Source of the DNA: Zopfochytrium polystomum
Taxonomy: Eukaryota > Chytridiomycota > Chytridiomycetes > Chytridiales > Chytridiaceae
Direction: 5' to 3'
NCBI GenBank assembly: GCA_025765615.1
Contig: JAIVFJ010000184.1
Location: 62,001 to 126,000, forward strand
Length of the DNA: 64,000 nt
The translations under genes and the position numbers were made by a program. Shown here in pieces: positions 43,217 to 53,899 of the stretch. The notes beneath the pieces were generated by a model. It was given only the letters and a program-made list of their open reading frames with translations. It did no database searches and was not told the DNA's origin. Position 1 is the first letter of the stretch. Each line of letters starts with the position of its first letter.

Positions 43217-44731
43217 TCACTTTTGGGGTGAACTTTGCTCATCGTCCCCACTCTCCTCCGGAAGAAGACCGCTTTCCTTCCACCAACGCAAGGCTGAACG
43301 AGCCCTCTTGCTCAGCAGCTCTGCACGCGGCGGTATCCTCAAATCCAGTCCGCTGGCCTTCCACCACCGCAGTACAGCTTGGTAGCTTGTCGTCATCGCC
43401 CGGTCCGAGTACTGGAGCGGTAAGCCGCTTGCCCTCCACCATTCCAGAACGTGCAAGTGGTGGTTCGCGCTCGCAGAGTCCATGGACAGCGGAGAGTACT
43501 TTAGTGGAAGCCCACTCCCTTTCCACCATTCCAGGACAGCGACCCTTCCCCGTTGGCTGGCACCGTCCATCGACCTTTCAGAGTACTGCAAGGGCAATCC
43601 CGAGTCCTGCCACCACTGGAGCACATCGGTGTGCCCGTTTTCGCTGGCGGCATCCATCGCACTGGTCGAGTAGCGCAGTTCCACCCCGCTGTCCCTCCAC
43701 CACCGCAAAGTCGCGACGTCGCTCCGCCCGCTCGCGCCGTCCATCGCGCTGCTCGAATACTTCAACTCCAACCCGCTGTTCTTCCACCACTGCAGCGCAG
43801 CAGGACCCGCCCTGTCCATTGCCGCGGTCGAGTACTTGACCACCCGTCCGCAATCCCTCCACCACCGCAGCACCTCGACCCAACCCATCTCGCTGGCCCC
43901 GTCGACGGCCGCCTCGGTGTACGCCCACGCGGCCGGGTCGCAGCTGTCCTCCATCCACAGCCGCAGCGCGGCGACGTTGCCGATCCGGCTCGCCTCGTCG
44001 AGGATCGTTGGCGCGAACGGCAGGCGGCTGTCGCGCCACCAGCGGAGCACCGCGTCGTCGCGGCCGGCGTCGAGGGCGGCGACGATCGCAGCGTGCGAGT
44101 ACCGCAGCTCGAGGCCGCTGGCACGCCACCACTGCAGCACGTCCGTCCTCGCCGCGGCGGTCGCGCCGTCGAGGGCGGCCGCGGAGTACCGGAAGGGCAT
44201 CCCGGATCGGTGGAGCCACCAGTCGAGGGTGTCGATGTGCCCCGCGGCGCTAGCGGCGTCGACAGCGTCAGCAGAGTACCGCAAGGGCGCGAGGGCGACG
44301 CCGTGGTTGCGCCACCAGTCGAGGACGTGGACGTGGCCAAGGCGGCTGGCGTAGTTGAGGGAGAACGGCCAATCCGTTTTGACGCGGGGCAGCGCGTTTG
44401 CGTGCGCGCCGTTGCGGGCGGACGCCCACCAGTCGAGGACGGGGAGGTTTGCGGCGGCGCTGGCGCGGAAGATGGCGGAAATGGACCCGCGGGCGGTGGT
44501 TTTGCGGAGGTGGCAGTAGCGCAGCAGGAGATCGAGGAGGGCGACGTCGCCGCGGTCGCTGGCTTCATCGAGCTCGAATTTGTGCCGGGCGCGGAAGGCG
44601 GAGGCTTGCACTTGGTCGAGCCGGAAGAGGGTGGCGAGGACGAGGCGATCCCGGCCTCCGCGGGCGAGGAAGGTGCAGACGCACTGGGCGATTGTGTGAG
44701 GAATCATCGTTGCCTTTGCCGCCTCGGTCAT
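43217..44731 (-). CDS. WW-type ankyrin-like repeat protein
   Basis: The product is 504 residues from ATG 44731. A short leader includes a predicted helical IAQCVCTFLARGGRD-type segment reminiscent of the start of F-box/ankyrin proteins. After it come about 13 tandem repeats of 30-36 residues. The repeat consensus is (V/A)LxWWxxSGLxLxYSxxAMDxAS with small insertions. The helix-turn-helix periodicity and the A-S/G-x2-G positions resemble ankyrin repeats, but the near-invariant WW pair is distinctive. Such proteins probably serve as protein-binding scaffolds. I recall similar WW-bearing repeat proteins from chytrids but cannot verify it here. Repeats are most alike in the C-terminal half, so they expanded recently. 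Confidence 0.75.
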   Translation of the reverse strand: MTEAAKATMIPHTIAQCVCTFLARGGRDRLVLATLFRLDQVQASAFRARHKFELDEASDRGDVALLDLLLRYCHLRKTTARGSISAIFRASAAANLPVLDWWASARNGAHANALPRVKTDWPFSLNYASRLGHVHVLDWWRNHGVALAPLRYSADAVDAASAAGHIDTLDWWLHRSGMPFRYSAAALDGATAAARTDVLQWWRASGLELRYSHAAIVAALDAGRDDAVLRWWRDSRLPFAPTILDEASRIGNVAALRLWMEDSCDPAAWAYTEAAVDGASEMGWVEVLRWWRDCGRVVKYSTAAMDRAGPAALQWWKNSGLELKYSSSAMDGASGRSDVATLRWWRDSGVELRYSTSAMDAASENGHTDVLQWWQDSGLPLQYSERSMDGASQRGRVAVLEWWKGSGLPLKYSPLSMDSASANHHLHVLEWWRASGLPLQYSDRAMTTSYQAVLRWWKASGLDLRIPPRAELLSKRARSALRWWKESGLLPEESGDDEQSSPQK

Positions 44732-45164
44732 TGCCAGCAATCGTCGACCTCGAGGTATTGGGGTTCGAAGTCCGAAGACAAGCACTGGCACTTAGCCAAA
44801 CAAGCTGTGCATAACGACGCAATCAGCAGTCAGAGCTACTAAGGTGTTGGCTGAAAGGCCGCCGCAGCTACCAACGCTGTCAAGGAGAGGTTCGTTTTGG
44901 GTACTTTGGCCAAGGGCCGAGGCCATCTCCAGGCTTGTAAGTAGGACGAATTGTCAAGAACAAAAGGGTGTGTTTTTGAAGACTATTGAACAACTCAACA
45001 AACAATCAAAATTCAAGAACGGCATCGCACAAATGCAGTTCTCATAGAACAGATCGTTAGAGAACTCAATTGGGAGCATGCAGCAACGCTCCTATTTGTT
45101 AGATGTTTCGACATCAGCGCATCCAGGGAATATACCGTAAACCCAAGGTTCATTGCAACCTATA
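44732..45164. other. Intergenic region, no gene seen
   Basis: Lies between the 5' end of the ankyrin-like gene and the 3' end of membrane-family copy 4. No coding or RNA signal recognised. Confidence 0.4.
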
Positions 45165-46804
45165 TCACGGACCACAAGGATCCAGCAAAAGCGAACCGCG
45201 TAAAAACATGACCGCACTACACGCAAACTCGCACATTCGGAGTGCTCCAATCACGATAGCCCACAGCGACGCAAAAACCTGCGGTCCATCTCCCGCGCAA
45301 ACCTCAGCAACTCCAGACTCCCTCTCTCGGCGTTTGATCCTCGCCCTCACAAACAGCGCGAGCACGTCGACGAAAACGTGTGCACCGAGCATTACCAGAA
45401 TCCGAAAGGTCACCGTCCAGACGGTCGAGTCCGTGAGGCGGCGCTGGCACGTTTCAGAGTCCCGCTGCGAAGGAGCAGCCAGAGGCGAGTCGATGGTGAA
45501 GAAGAGAAGTGCGGTCCAGAACCCAGTGATCCTCGCCGAGTAGAGCGCGGCCTTGATGTCGAGATCTTTGAGCGGATCGGGGTTCTCGAACAGGACGTCC
45601 TTCAAGAACTGAGGCGGCGAAAGAGTGAGCTGGAGGGTGTCGAACGATGGTGAGGAGTTGTCAGAACAGTCAATGTCCGCGGATTTGGAGGCGTCTTTTG
45701 AGGCGACATTTGTAGGCAGAGGGTGCAGGCAGCGCCTTCGTCGAAAATGCTTCCACTTTAAAAAGGATCGCTGCACAGCTTTGCTCAATGCGCGGCAGAT
45801 GGGACGTGAGAGCAAATCCAGAACAAGGCCGGCAGGGAAAATGCGTTCTTGGATGCGCATCAGCGCCAGAACTCCGACTACCTCAAACCCTGTAAAAAGA
45901 GCAGTTCGTAAATCTGAGGCGGAAGGCCTCCAAACTTGAATGATTGATTACCAGCGTTCAAGTCAAACAGTTGCACCAGCTCTTGTTCCAGGTTGAGGTT
46001 CCGCGAGCCACCGCCAGGGTATTGATTATTCGCTGAATCGGCCGGTCGGATGGGCAAAACAACTGAGATCGTACTGGCAACGCTTAACAACCTTGACGTT
46101 GATCTGACTTTTGACTGCGTGGGATTCTGAAAGATTTCTTTCAATCTTTGAGCAATCCAAATGACGGTCGGTGGAAGAACCGAGCTCAGAACGAAGATAG
46201 ACCCTTGGATGAGGAATCCGGAAACGTCGGGCCTCGCAACTTCGAGAACGTAAAAGAAGATTGCGACGAACCACGTGGTGGAGTTAATGTAGGCCATAAC
46301 CAGCACGGATCCACAGAGTGAGATGAGTATGCGGGCGCCGAGTCCCAGCTCTCTCGGGATCATGCACATCGCTCCACAAAATGCGCCTGTTTCGGTCGCG
46401 ATCAGCATTGAAGTGCGCTTGGATCAGGTAATCTTACCAGGCACGAACATGACTGACGCGATGCCGAAAAAAATCGCTTTGGTCGGTGAAAACGCACACG
46501 TGGCCGCAATAGCCGCGAGATCTATCAGCAAGAAAAGCAGTACCGGGTTCGACGCGCATCGTTTGCCACTGCTCGCAACGGCAGCATGTTGGCCCTGGAT
46601 AAAGTAATTGAATGTGGCAGTGCATAGCCTGTAGCTGTAGTACAGGCACGCAGCGTCTGGTGGGCGATCCATTCCGCGGGCGACAAGGGCAACCTCGATC
46701 TGGTAATAAATCCACAGCAGAGAAGTGACGCCTGCAGCAGACAGTATGGTCAACTTGAGTGCATGTATAGCGTGCACGAATGTGATTTCGTCTGATGCGT
46801 TCAT
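45165..46804 (-). CDS. Multi-spanning membrane protein family, copy 4 (intact, diverged)
   Basis: Exons 46804-46438 (367 bases), 46386-45952 and 45889-45165 join to 508 residues with the family phases. Signatures: HALKL (G replaced by A), DRPPDAACL, FVPG junction, FYVLEVARPDVSGF, a GFEVVGVLALMR exon-3 start, ENPDPLKDLDIKAALY, RRLTDSTV, FASLW and MFLRGSLLLDPCGP. It is the most diverged full copy and lies on the opposite strand from copies 1-3, so the duplications are not all simple tandem events. Function unknown. Confidence 0.75.
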
Positions 46805-47304
46805 CGGTCAATGGCACTGGCAAAAAGTGGCATCAATTATTCTGCTGGACAATTTTTTTTTTTTTCTCTCCAAAATGCCCTATTCAGCCCAAAAAGCGAT
46901 TTGGCGTCGATTGACGGTTGCCAGACTTTCGACAGGGCCGAGCCTCCGACACAATAAAGCGATGGAATGAAAAAAGGTGACGCAAGCGCTAGCCCCGCCC
47001 GAAAGTTGAACGTTAACGAGGCGGAGGTTGAGAGTGACTTTACGCGGGGAATCCGAGGTCTAATCCGATTTTTTGAGCTCATTGCAACGGTACCAGCTTT
47101 GTTTTTTTTTGCTCGACGAAGTTAACTTTGATCATTGACCACATTCCAGGCAAAAAGCAAGCATGGCAAGACAGCTTTAATTTGGGCGTGCGGTCGTTTT
47201 CGCAAAAGCTAAGAAAGAAAAGGAACGAAAAGCCCTGCCGGTCGGTGTCTTTCCCACACACACACACACAATTTTTGTCCTTTTTGGTGGAAACGCCGCC
47301 TCGT
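46805..47304. other. Intergenic region, no gene seen
   Basis: T-rich runs near 46850-46865 and a CA run near 47256-47270. No supported gene. Confidence 0.4.
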
Positions 47305-47938
47305 TCGAACAACGAGCTGTCCGGAGTGGACGGGCAAGGTGAGTTGTTCGCGGCATGTTCATTCTCCCTCACTGGCTTCCTCTTCTTCGATCGACCGTCC
47401 CGACCCCTACTTACTTCGTCCCGATCACACATGCTTTCCTCGATTGTCGCCGACCCGCTGTCAATATGTCCTTTGGATCCTAACGAAACCACGCTTCCCC
47501 GATCATTCCAAATCGCCTTCAAGTGGGCCTTCAACCATCCGCCCATCCTTCGACAAGGTCTTCCTCATCAACTGCAGTTCTCCCTCGGCGGCTTCCCGGA
47601 AGACGGCTTCGGCCTTGGTCCCGAAATGGAGCACCAGAGGCACTGACTCAAGTCGTACTGCGATCTGGTCGACCCGTCGTGGACCAAGATGACTGTAGTC
47701 GCGGAGTACGGCTTCATCGACAAGATTGTCGCGACCGTGGCGAACAAGGAGAACGCAGACTTTATAGTGAATGGCCGCAGCGACCACAAGGGCGTCAAGC
47801 GGCACGTCGGGTCCATGTCGGCGTACCTGAAGAGGCACTGCAAGAGGGCGTAGCGGATCCTGGTCAGCAGCTTGGATGACTCGCTGGTCTCGAGGAGATC
47901 GACAAGTCGAAGCGAAGTAGCTTCCTTGGATTTTAGGC
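47305..47938 (+). pseudogene. Universal stress protein family pseudogene
   Basis: A remnant of exon 1 (ELSGVDGQ then GTGAGT, ending 47338) and an exon 2 remnant (about 47497-47938) align with the three genes downstream. Exon 2 keeps CDLVDPSWTKMTVVAEYGFIDKIVATV-like sequence and HVGSMSAYLKRHCKRA. It has a TGA after EHQRH (near 47643), a TAG at the position of the AQLIRV block, and frame changes before and after. It is the first, dead member of the tandem array. Confidence 0.85.
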
Positions 47939-48384
47939 TAATTCTGCTGCTGCCGCTTCGTGGAGTGAACAAAGTTCCCTCAAAAAGCCCAAATACCATT
48001 GAATATTTCATATCAAGTTTGTTTCTTCAGGCTATTTTCCTAAGTGACTTTGGCTCAAAAGCCCTTTCCACCTTGACCCGCTTGCCTGTTCGGCAAACTG
48101 CAGGGTGCAAACCGCTTCCTCCTCCTCCGCCGACGCGGCACATCCCGCCCGCCTGCCGCTCGCCGTCGCACCCCTCCCCTCATGGTATCACGTGTCTATT
48201 TTCCACCAAACGACGGCAAACGTTGGGAGGGAGGGGTCTGTCTTTCCCGTGGCTCCAAAATAAGTGTCTCGCCTGCCGCAGCAGGCGAACGCCCAGTCAA
48301 CTCCTTTTTTTGGGCGGGTGCGCGTACAGAACACCCTTCACCCCTCCTGGCCTGCACCTCTCGACGACAAAGACAACAACGGAC
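47939..48384. other. Spacer between stress-protein copies
   Basis: No gene. The last 60 or so bases before the next ATG (ACACCCTTCACC, ACAACAACGGAC) resemble those before the copy at 49620, so they belong to the duplicated promoter/5'UTR. Confidence 0.4.
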
Positions 48385-49197
48385 ATGGATCTCAAGCAGA
48401 GCCTCGTTCACCCGCCGCCCTACGACGACGGCGACAGGGACGACAAGGGTCAGGGCCCGTCCAACGCCTCGCCGTTGTCGCCGCCGCAGCCGTCGTTTCC
48501 CCCAGCCTCCAGCTCCGCGTCGGCCCCCCCGCGGACCGAGCTGACCGGCCCGCCCAAGATCATCGTCATCGCCGTTGACGGACAAGGTGAGTTGTTTTTC
48601 CTGGGTTGATGGGCCACGCATGCAGAGCAGAGGACCGCGGTTCGTGTGGGCCCGACTCTGCCTGCCCATCGCGATCGACCTTTCTTTCCTTCTTCTTAAC
48701 GCGCATATGCTACATCCCAACCCCCGACCACGACGTCACGTATGCCAGACCACTCCCGAACCGCCTTCAAATGGGCCTTCAACAACCTCGTCCGCCCGTG
48801 CGTCGACAAGGTCTTCCTGGTCAACGTGCAGTTCACCAACGGCGGCTTCTTCGACGGCGGCTTCGGGATGGGTCCGGAGGAGGCGTACCAGAAGAAGTTG
48901 CTCAGGTCGTTCTGCGATCTGGTCGACCCAAAGATGACACGGATGACGGTGCTGGCGGAGCACGGGTGGATCGATAAGATAGTCGCGACGGTCGTGAACA
49001 AGGAAAAAGCGGACTTTATTGTGATTGGCCGCAACGAGAACAAGGGCGTGAAGCTGCACGTCGGGTCCATGTCGGCGTACCTGAAGAGGCACTGCAAGAG
49101 GGCGCAGCTTATCCGGGTCAGCAGCTTGGACGACCCGCTGGTCCTGGAGGAAATTGACAAGTCGAAGCGAAGTAGCTTCCTTGGGTTTCTCGGCTGA
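48385..49197 (+). CDS. Universal stress protein (UspA) domain protein, copy 1
   Basis: Exons are 48385-48586 and 48749-49197 (162-bp intron, GTGAGT donor), giving 216 residues. It starts MDLKQSLVHPPPYDDGD and has a Pro/Ser-rich leader. The Usp fold begins at KIIVIAVDGQDHSRTAF, the first strand with the nucleotide-binding Asp. The core includes DKIVATVVNKEKADFIVIGR. The glycine signature is GRNENKGVKLHVGSMSAYLKRH, comparable with the G-x2-G-x9-G-(S/T) ATP site, so nucleotide binding is plausible. The product is probably cytosolic. It contains PPPYDDG, a PPxY motif, near its N-terminus. Confidence 0.85.
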
Positions 49198-49619
49198 TGC
49201 TGCTGCTGTCGCGAAACGAGGCTCCCTCAAACTGCCGGAAAAAAAAACCATTGAATACATATCCAAGTTTGCTCTCTCGCTCACTCTCTCTCCCTCTCTT
49301 TTTTTTTTCCTCCGTCTGAACCCAAGCTCGTCGCCCTGCCGTCCAGCGGGCATCGCTTTGTTGCCTGCCCTCAGCGATCGACCGTTGCCTCCTCTTCCCC
49401 AATCCAAGTCCTGTTATAGATCGGTCCCTGCTCATTGAGCCTATTCAAGGTTGCTCGCGTGCGAACAAAAACTTTCATCTGGAACAAACCGAAATTCCAA
49501 AACCCCAGTGTCTTGCCCGCCTGGGCTACACAGAAGTCGGTCTGCCTTAACGTGGGCTCGCACACACCCTTCACCGCTCCTCGCGCGCCCTGCATCTCTC
49601 GGCAACTACAGCAACAAAC

Positions 49620-50435
49620 ATGGATCTTAAGCGCAGCCTCGTCTACCCACCGCCCTACGACGACGGCGACGGGGAGGACAAGAGCCAGCAGCGGTCCAAT
49701 GCCTCCCCGTTAACTCCGCCACAACTGCCACCACCAGCCTCCAGTTCCGCGTCGGCCACCCCGCGGACCGAGCTGACTGGCCCGCCCAAGATCATCGTCA
49801 TCGCCGTTGACGGGCAAGGTGAGGTGGTTTTCTCGGGGCGAAGCGAAGAGCTCTCGCATACGAAACCGACGATCGCACACCGCGCGATCGACCGCACTCC
49901 CGCCTTTCTTTTTCCCGCCCTCCGTGCCCTCGCAAACTCAATCGCATTCCCTGCATCCCAACTTTCACCCCCCCGCTCATGCGCTTCAGACCACTCCCGA
50001 ACCGCCTTCAAATGGGCCTTCAACAACCTCATCCGCCCGTCCGTCGACAAGGTCTTCCTGGTCAACGTGCAGTTCACCAATGGCGGTTTCTTCGGCGGGT
50101 TCGGGATGGCTCCAGAAGAGGAGTACCAGAAGAAGCTGCTCAAATCGTTCTGCGATCTGGTCGACCCAAAGGTGATACGGATGACGGTGCTGGCGGAACA
50201 CGGGTTGGTCGATAAGATCGTCGCGACCGTGACGAACAAGGAGAACGCGGATTTTGTCGTGATTGGCCGGAACGAGCACAAGGGCGTGAAGCTGCACGTC
50301 GGGTCCATGTCGGCGTACTTGAAGAGGCACTGCAAGAAGGCGCAGGTTATCCGGGTGAGCAGCTTGGACGACCCGCTGGTCATCGAGGAGATTGACAAGC
50401 CGAAGCGTACCAGCTTCCTGGGTATGTTCGGCTGA
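49620..50435 (+). CDS. Universal stress protein domain protein, copy 2
   Basis: Exons are 49620-49818 and 49990-50435 (171-bp intron), giving 214 residues. It is very similar to copy 1 throughout, including the leader MDLKRSLVYPPPYDDGDGED, the VIAVDGQ strand and DKIVATVTNKENADFVVIGR. It ends FLGMFG. Intron position and phase are identical. The leader again has a PPxY motif (PPPYDDG), which links this family to the PPxY proteins of the window only by motif. Tandem duplicate of copy 1. Confidence 0.87.
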   Translation: MDLKRSLVYPPPYDDGDGEDKSQQRSNASPLTPPQLPPPASSSASATPRTELTGPPKIIVIAVDGQGEVVFSGRSEELSHTKPTIAHRAIDRTPAFLFPALRALANSIAFPASQLSPPRSCASDHSRTAFKWAFNNLIRPSVDKVFLVNVQFTNGGFFGGFGMAPEEEYQKKLLKSFCDLVDPKVIRMTVLAEHGLVDKIVATVTNKENADFVVIGRNEHKGVKLHVGSMSAYLKRHCKKAQVIRVSSLDDPLVIEEIDKPKRTSFLGMFG

Positions 50436-50897
50436 ACCTTCTTCTTCGCACTTACTTCACCGCCCACCACCAGATACACGTCGTGGACCGGAACGCTCTG
50501 TCGGCTAGTGGGGTGTTCAATTTCAATTATAAATTCCACAAACTTCCGGCAAGAGACAAAATTGAGGATCCCGAGTACTGTTGAATACAAAACCACGTTT
50601 GCATTTCTTGACTTTTTTTTTTTTTTTTTTTTTTTTTTTCTTTCTCTTTCTCTTGGTGGAGGATGTTTTCGCCACATCCGATCCTGCTGGTGAGTCGCGG
50701 TGTCTTTCCCCTGAGACGGATTTGGGGCTGGACGCCCAGTCAGACAGACCGACGGCAATGCGGGCCTGTCTGACCCAACTCTGGGAGGCCCGCACGAAGA
50801 AAGCAACGACTGACATCTCCTTCTCGCCGCTCCGCCCCGCCTGACCCAGCCAAAAGCACCCGATTCCCCCCCTCTCCCACAGCTCCACGCAACGGCA

Positions 50898-51607
50898 ATG
50901 GCAATGTATCTCAACAGCAGCACCCTCGTCGCCCCGCCGCTGTCGCACAAAGTCGAGCTGACCGGCCCACCCAAGGTGATTGTCATCGCAGTCGACGGCC
51001 AAGGTACGCTCGCTTGGCCCCATCATTCACCCCTCCCGGCGCTGCGAAGCTCTCTTTAGCTCTCCGGCCTCCGCAGCCGCTCTCCCCCTCCCCCCCCCCC
51101 CCCCTCGCTGTCCCGATCGCCGTTTACACCGTAACACCCCACCACCCACCCACCCCAGACCACTCCAAAACAGCCTTCCAATGGGCCTTTGCGAACCTCG
51201 TCCGGCCCACAGTCGACAAAGTCTTCCTGGTGAACGTAACCTCGGCCAACTGCGGCTACTTCGAGGGCGGCTTCGGCACGGGGCCGGAGGACGCGTACCA
51301 AAAGAAGCTGCTCCGGTCGTTTTGCGAGATGGTCGACCCACGGTGGACCAAGATGGCGGTAGTCGCCGAACGCGGCTGGATGGAGAAGATTGTCGCGACG
51401 GTTGTGAACAACGAGATGGCGGACTTTGTCGTCATCGGCCGCAACGACCACAAGGCGCCCAGGCTGTACGTCGGGTCCATGTCGACGTACTTGAAGAATC
51501 ACTGCAAGCGGGCGCAGGTGATAAGGGTGCGCAGCTTGGACGACCCGCTGGTGATCGAGGAGATTGACAAGTCGCAGCGAAAGAGCTTCCTCGGACTGCT
51601 GGGTTGA
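50898..51607 (+). CDS. Universal stress protein domain protein, copy 3 (short leader)
   Basis: Exons are 50898-51003 and 51159-51607 (155-bp intron, GTACGC donor), giving 184 residues. It lacks the Pro-rich, PPxY-bearing leader of copies 1 and 2 and starts MAMYLNSSTLVAPPLSHKVE. Then come PPKVIVIAVDGQDHSKTAFQWAF, an EKIVATVVNNEMADFVVIGR core, and YVGSMSTYLKNHCKRA. It is more diverged than copies 1 and 2 are from each other, so it is the older branch of the array. Confidence 0.85.
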
Positions 51608-51770
51608 TCTACTCTTAGTTGGTTTCTTTTTCCCCAAGGAACCTCATCTTTTCCTCACTGTTGTTGTCAAAGTCGATAATATTTTCACCTCCAAATGAAC
51701 AACAAAAGTTTCAACATTATTTTTCCTCTTCGCACGCGCGAACCCTTCCAAAAGGAGGGCAGAGGAATCT

Positions 51771-52550
51771 TCACGATTTTCGCACGTTTTGAGCTGTCCA
51801 TGTGTCGTGCTCGTTAGCCGCTGCAGGAGGCATCGTCCAAGGCAAGCCTCCCTGTTTCCGTTTACCGACTCCAACGCCTCCACTAGTCCTTGTGGCAGTA
51901 GAGGCACTGCACATGATCCATAGCCCACACAAGATGGGAGTTTCGCAGTCGTCGCACCTGCGGCTCGCAATATTTGAAAATGAAGCGGGCCAGCACCGAG
52001 CTGATGGGAGCAAAATTCGACGGGCAGGTGCCGGTAAAGAGTGGGTATGAGGAACCGCCTCGTTAGATCCTTCAACTTAAGGTCTTTCGGCAACATCTCC
52101 ATGACCGTCTATGGGTCGACCGTTTCGGGCGCCGACAGCGGACGAATAGAAGATTCAGCTGAACGAGCGTCGATCTGTTGCGATGCTGCGAAATCGAAAT
52201 CACTAGAGATAACAGATCGACGTTGAGGATAAAGGCGTATTTTTAAATCCGCAAAGTCATCGGTCAATTTTCTCGTTTTCGTCTTCGAACCGGCAGGAAC
52301 GGCAGCGTCGGCGGTTGCAACACTCTGATAAGTCTGAACTGCAGCTGAAGTTGTTGTGCGTCGAATAGGTTGAACCTGAAAAGAAACCATGTCTGCAATA
52401 CTCGAGCTCTCAATCAAGTTCTGCACCAGAGCTGGGGCATGCCTGACATTCCTCCGCTTCGTATCTGTTTTCAGAATGACATCAAAGTCTTTCTTAAAGA
52501 ACTCAGAGTTATTGCAAATCTGGAAGAGCAATTTCGTCGAAAGCTGTAAA
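51771..52550 (-). pseudogene. BTB/POZ-like protein gene, broken or multi-exon
   Basis: On the minus strand the first part (about 52550-52110) reads FFKKDFDVILKTD and HAPALVQNLIESSSI, followed by a Ser/Thr-rich stretch to SAPETV. A TAG at 52107-52109 interrupts. The next frame continues MEMLPKDLKLKDLTRRFL, which matches the end of fungal BTB domains (the helix where subunits meet). A Cys-bearing stretch in a further frame (RRCDDCETPILCGLW) may be a zinc site. BTB proteins dimerise and often recruit Cul3 ligases. Introns could explain some frame changes, but the stop favours a pseudogene. Confidence 0.4.
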
Positions 52551-53830
52551 TTTCAGCATTATCTACCTACTCTTTCCAATCTGGCCGGTGCGGATACTTC
52601 TTCAGACAGCCACGACAAGTGTTTGCGGTCTGGACCGCCTTGACCTGGACAAGTCCGGACCAGAAGACGAGGCCCCCACACCATCACCAAGCCTGCATGG
52701 CGGGGTAGGACGGCTTGCGATGGATCCGCGTCGTTGGAGCGTGGATCGAGGGGGAGGGAGAAGGGGAGTAGGCGGCACTGGACGATCGAGCGGGTTACAA
52801 ACCAAAAAAACAGCTAACTTTCGAATGAATCTGTTAGGATGTTCTGGTCAGGTCCTGACATTTTCCGTCGACCTTTCAACCGGTTGGGAGTTGGGGTTCG
52901 GCGGTGAAAATTCAAAATTACAGAATCACAACACAAAACCACTTGCCCTTGTGCAGCGGGAATTCTTAAACATACAATGTAGAAAGAAGAAAAGTTTTGG
53001 CTGGTCTGAGCTCTGTATGCGGCGTACTTCAGCCAAGCCTCCTCGCGAAACTCGACCTAGTCGCCTGTCTTTCCTCTCCATTTGGTTCTACCTCGTCATT
53101 CTGCGACTTTCCTCCTTTACGTTCTGGTTATGCTTGCTCCTGTCATTTCCGCAAACATCGATCGGTTTGCATTGTCAGAGAAAATCCAAAGGCGACCCAA
53201 AAATTTTTTGCTCTGGAGCAAAAAATTCCAGCGAGTGCTCAAATTTTTCTTCGAACCCTTTTTTGGGCTCCTCCACGATCCCCAGTTCCGGGCAAAAGAA
53301 GGACTTTTTTTGGACTTTTTTTGGTCGGGGTTTGGAGCAGCCCTCCTGCAATTTGATTGGCTGGACAAAGTGGTGCAACGGGTCATTGGGTCTCCACTCC
53401 CAATGCAACCAACACTGGACGGCACCCAGACCCTCCCCTCATCTTGCCAAAGAGCTTCAGACAGACATGGCGCTTTGCTGATTTCCACCCGATTCCGCGC
53501 GCACGTGAGATTCTACCGATTTTGTCGAGGCGGGGCTAAACTTTTGAATGTGTTTGCGTCACAGGTGAAGCCGGGATCCGCTGTTCTCCCGCAGATTAAC
53601 AACAAACTGCGCTGCTTTTCGATCTGCAGACTCCCATTTTTATGAATAATTGGCGCTCTCTGCACGTTTTCCGTCATATAAACAGAACCCCCTCAAGCGA
53701 CCTAATTTGGAGTTGTTTGGTACGAGGGAGTGCACTAATTTGGACTTTTCAGCCACCTCCGCTTTGTCTTGCTTCCCTCAAACAGCTTATCCGCCCCTGA
53801 CACCGGCTTGCTGTCAAACAAAGTAAGAGC
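52551..53830. other. Long region without a supported gene
   Basis: A 187-codon open frame on the plus strand (53082-53645) has phenylalanine-rich, non-domain-like composition and no partner exons I can support. No tRNA or mobile element was recognised. Confidence 0.35.
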
Positions 53831-53846
53831 AATTTATATATAAATT
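53831..53846. promoter_or_regulatory. Palindromic TATA box upstream of the GH7 gene
   Basis: AATTTATATATAAATT is a perfect 16-base palindrome that contains TATATATAAA. It lies 54 bp before the ATG of the cellobiohydrolase gene, a suitable place for a core promoter. Confidence 0.6.
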
Positions 53847-53899
53847 ACAGAAGTAACTCTTCTCCAGATATCCGCCAAATCCCACCGCTGTGACAAACA

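Noticed and set aside
53082..53645. 187-codon open frame before the GH7 gene
   Set aside because: Phe-rich with no domain; opened by T-rich DNA; no supporting splice partners.
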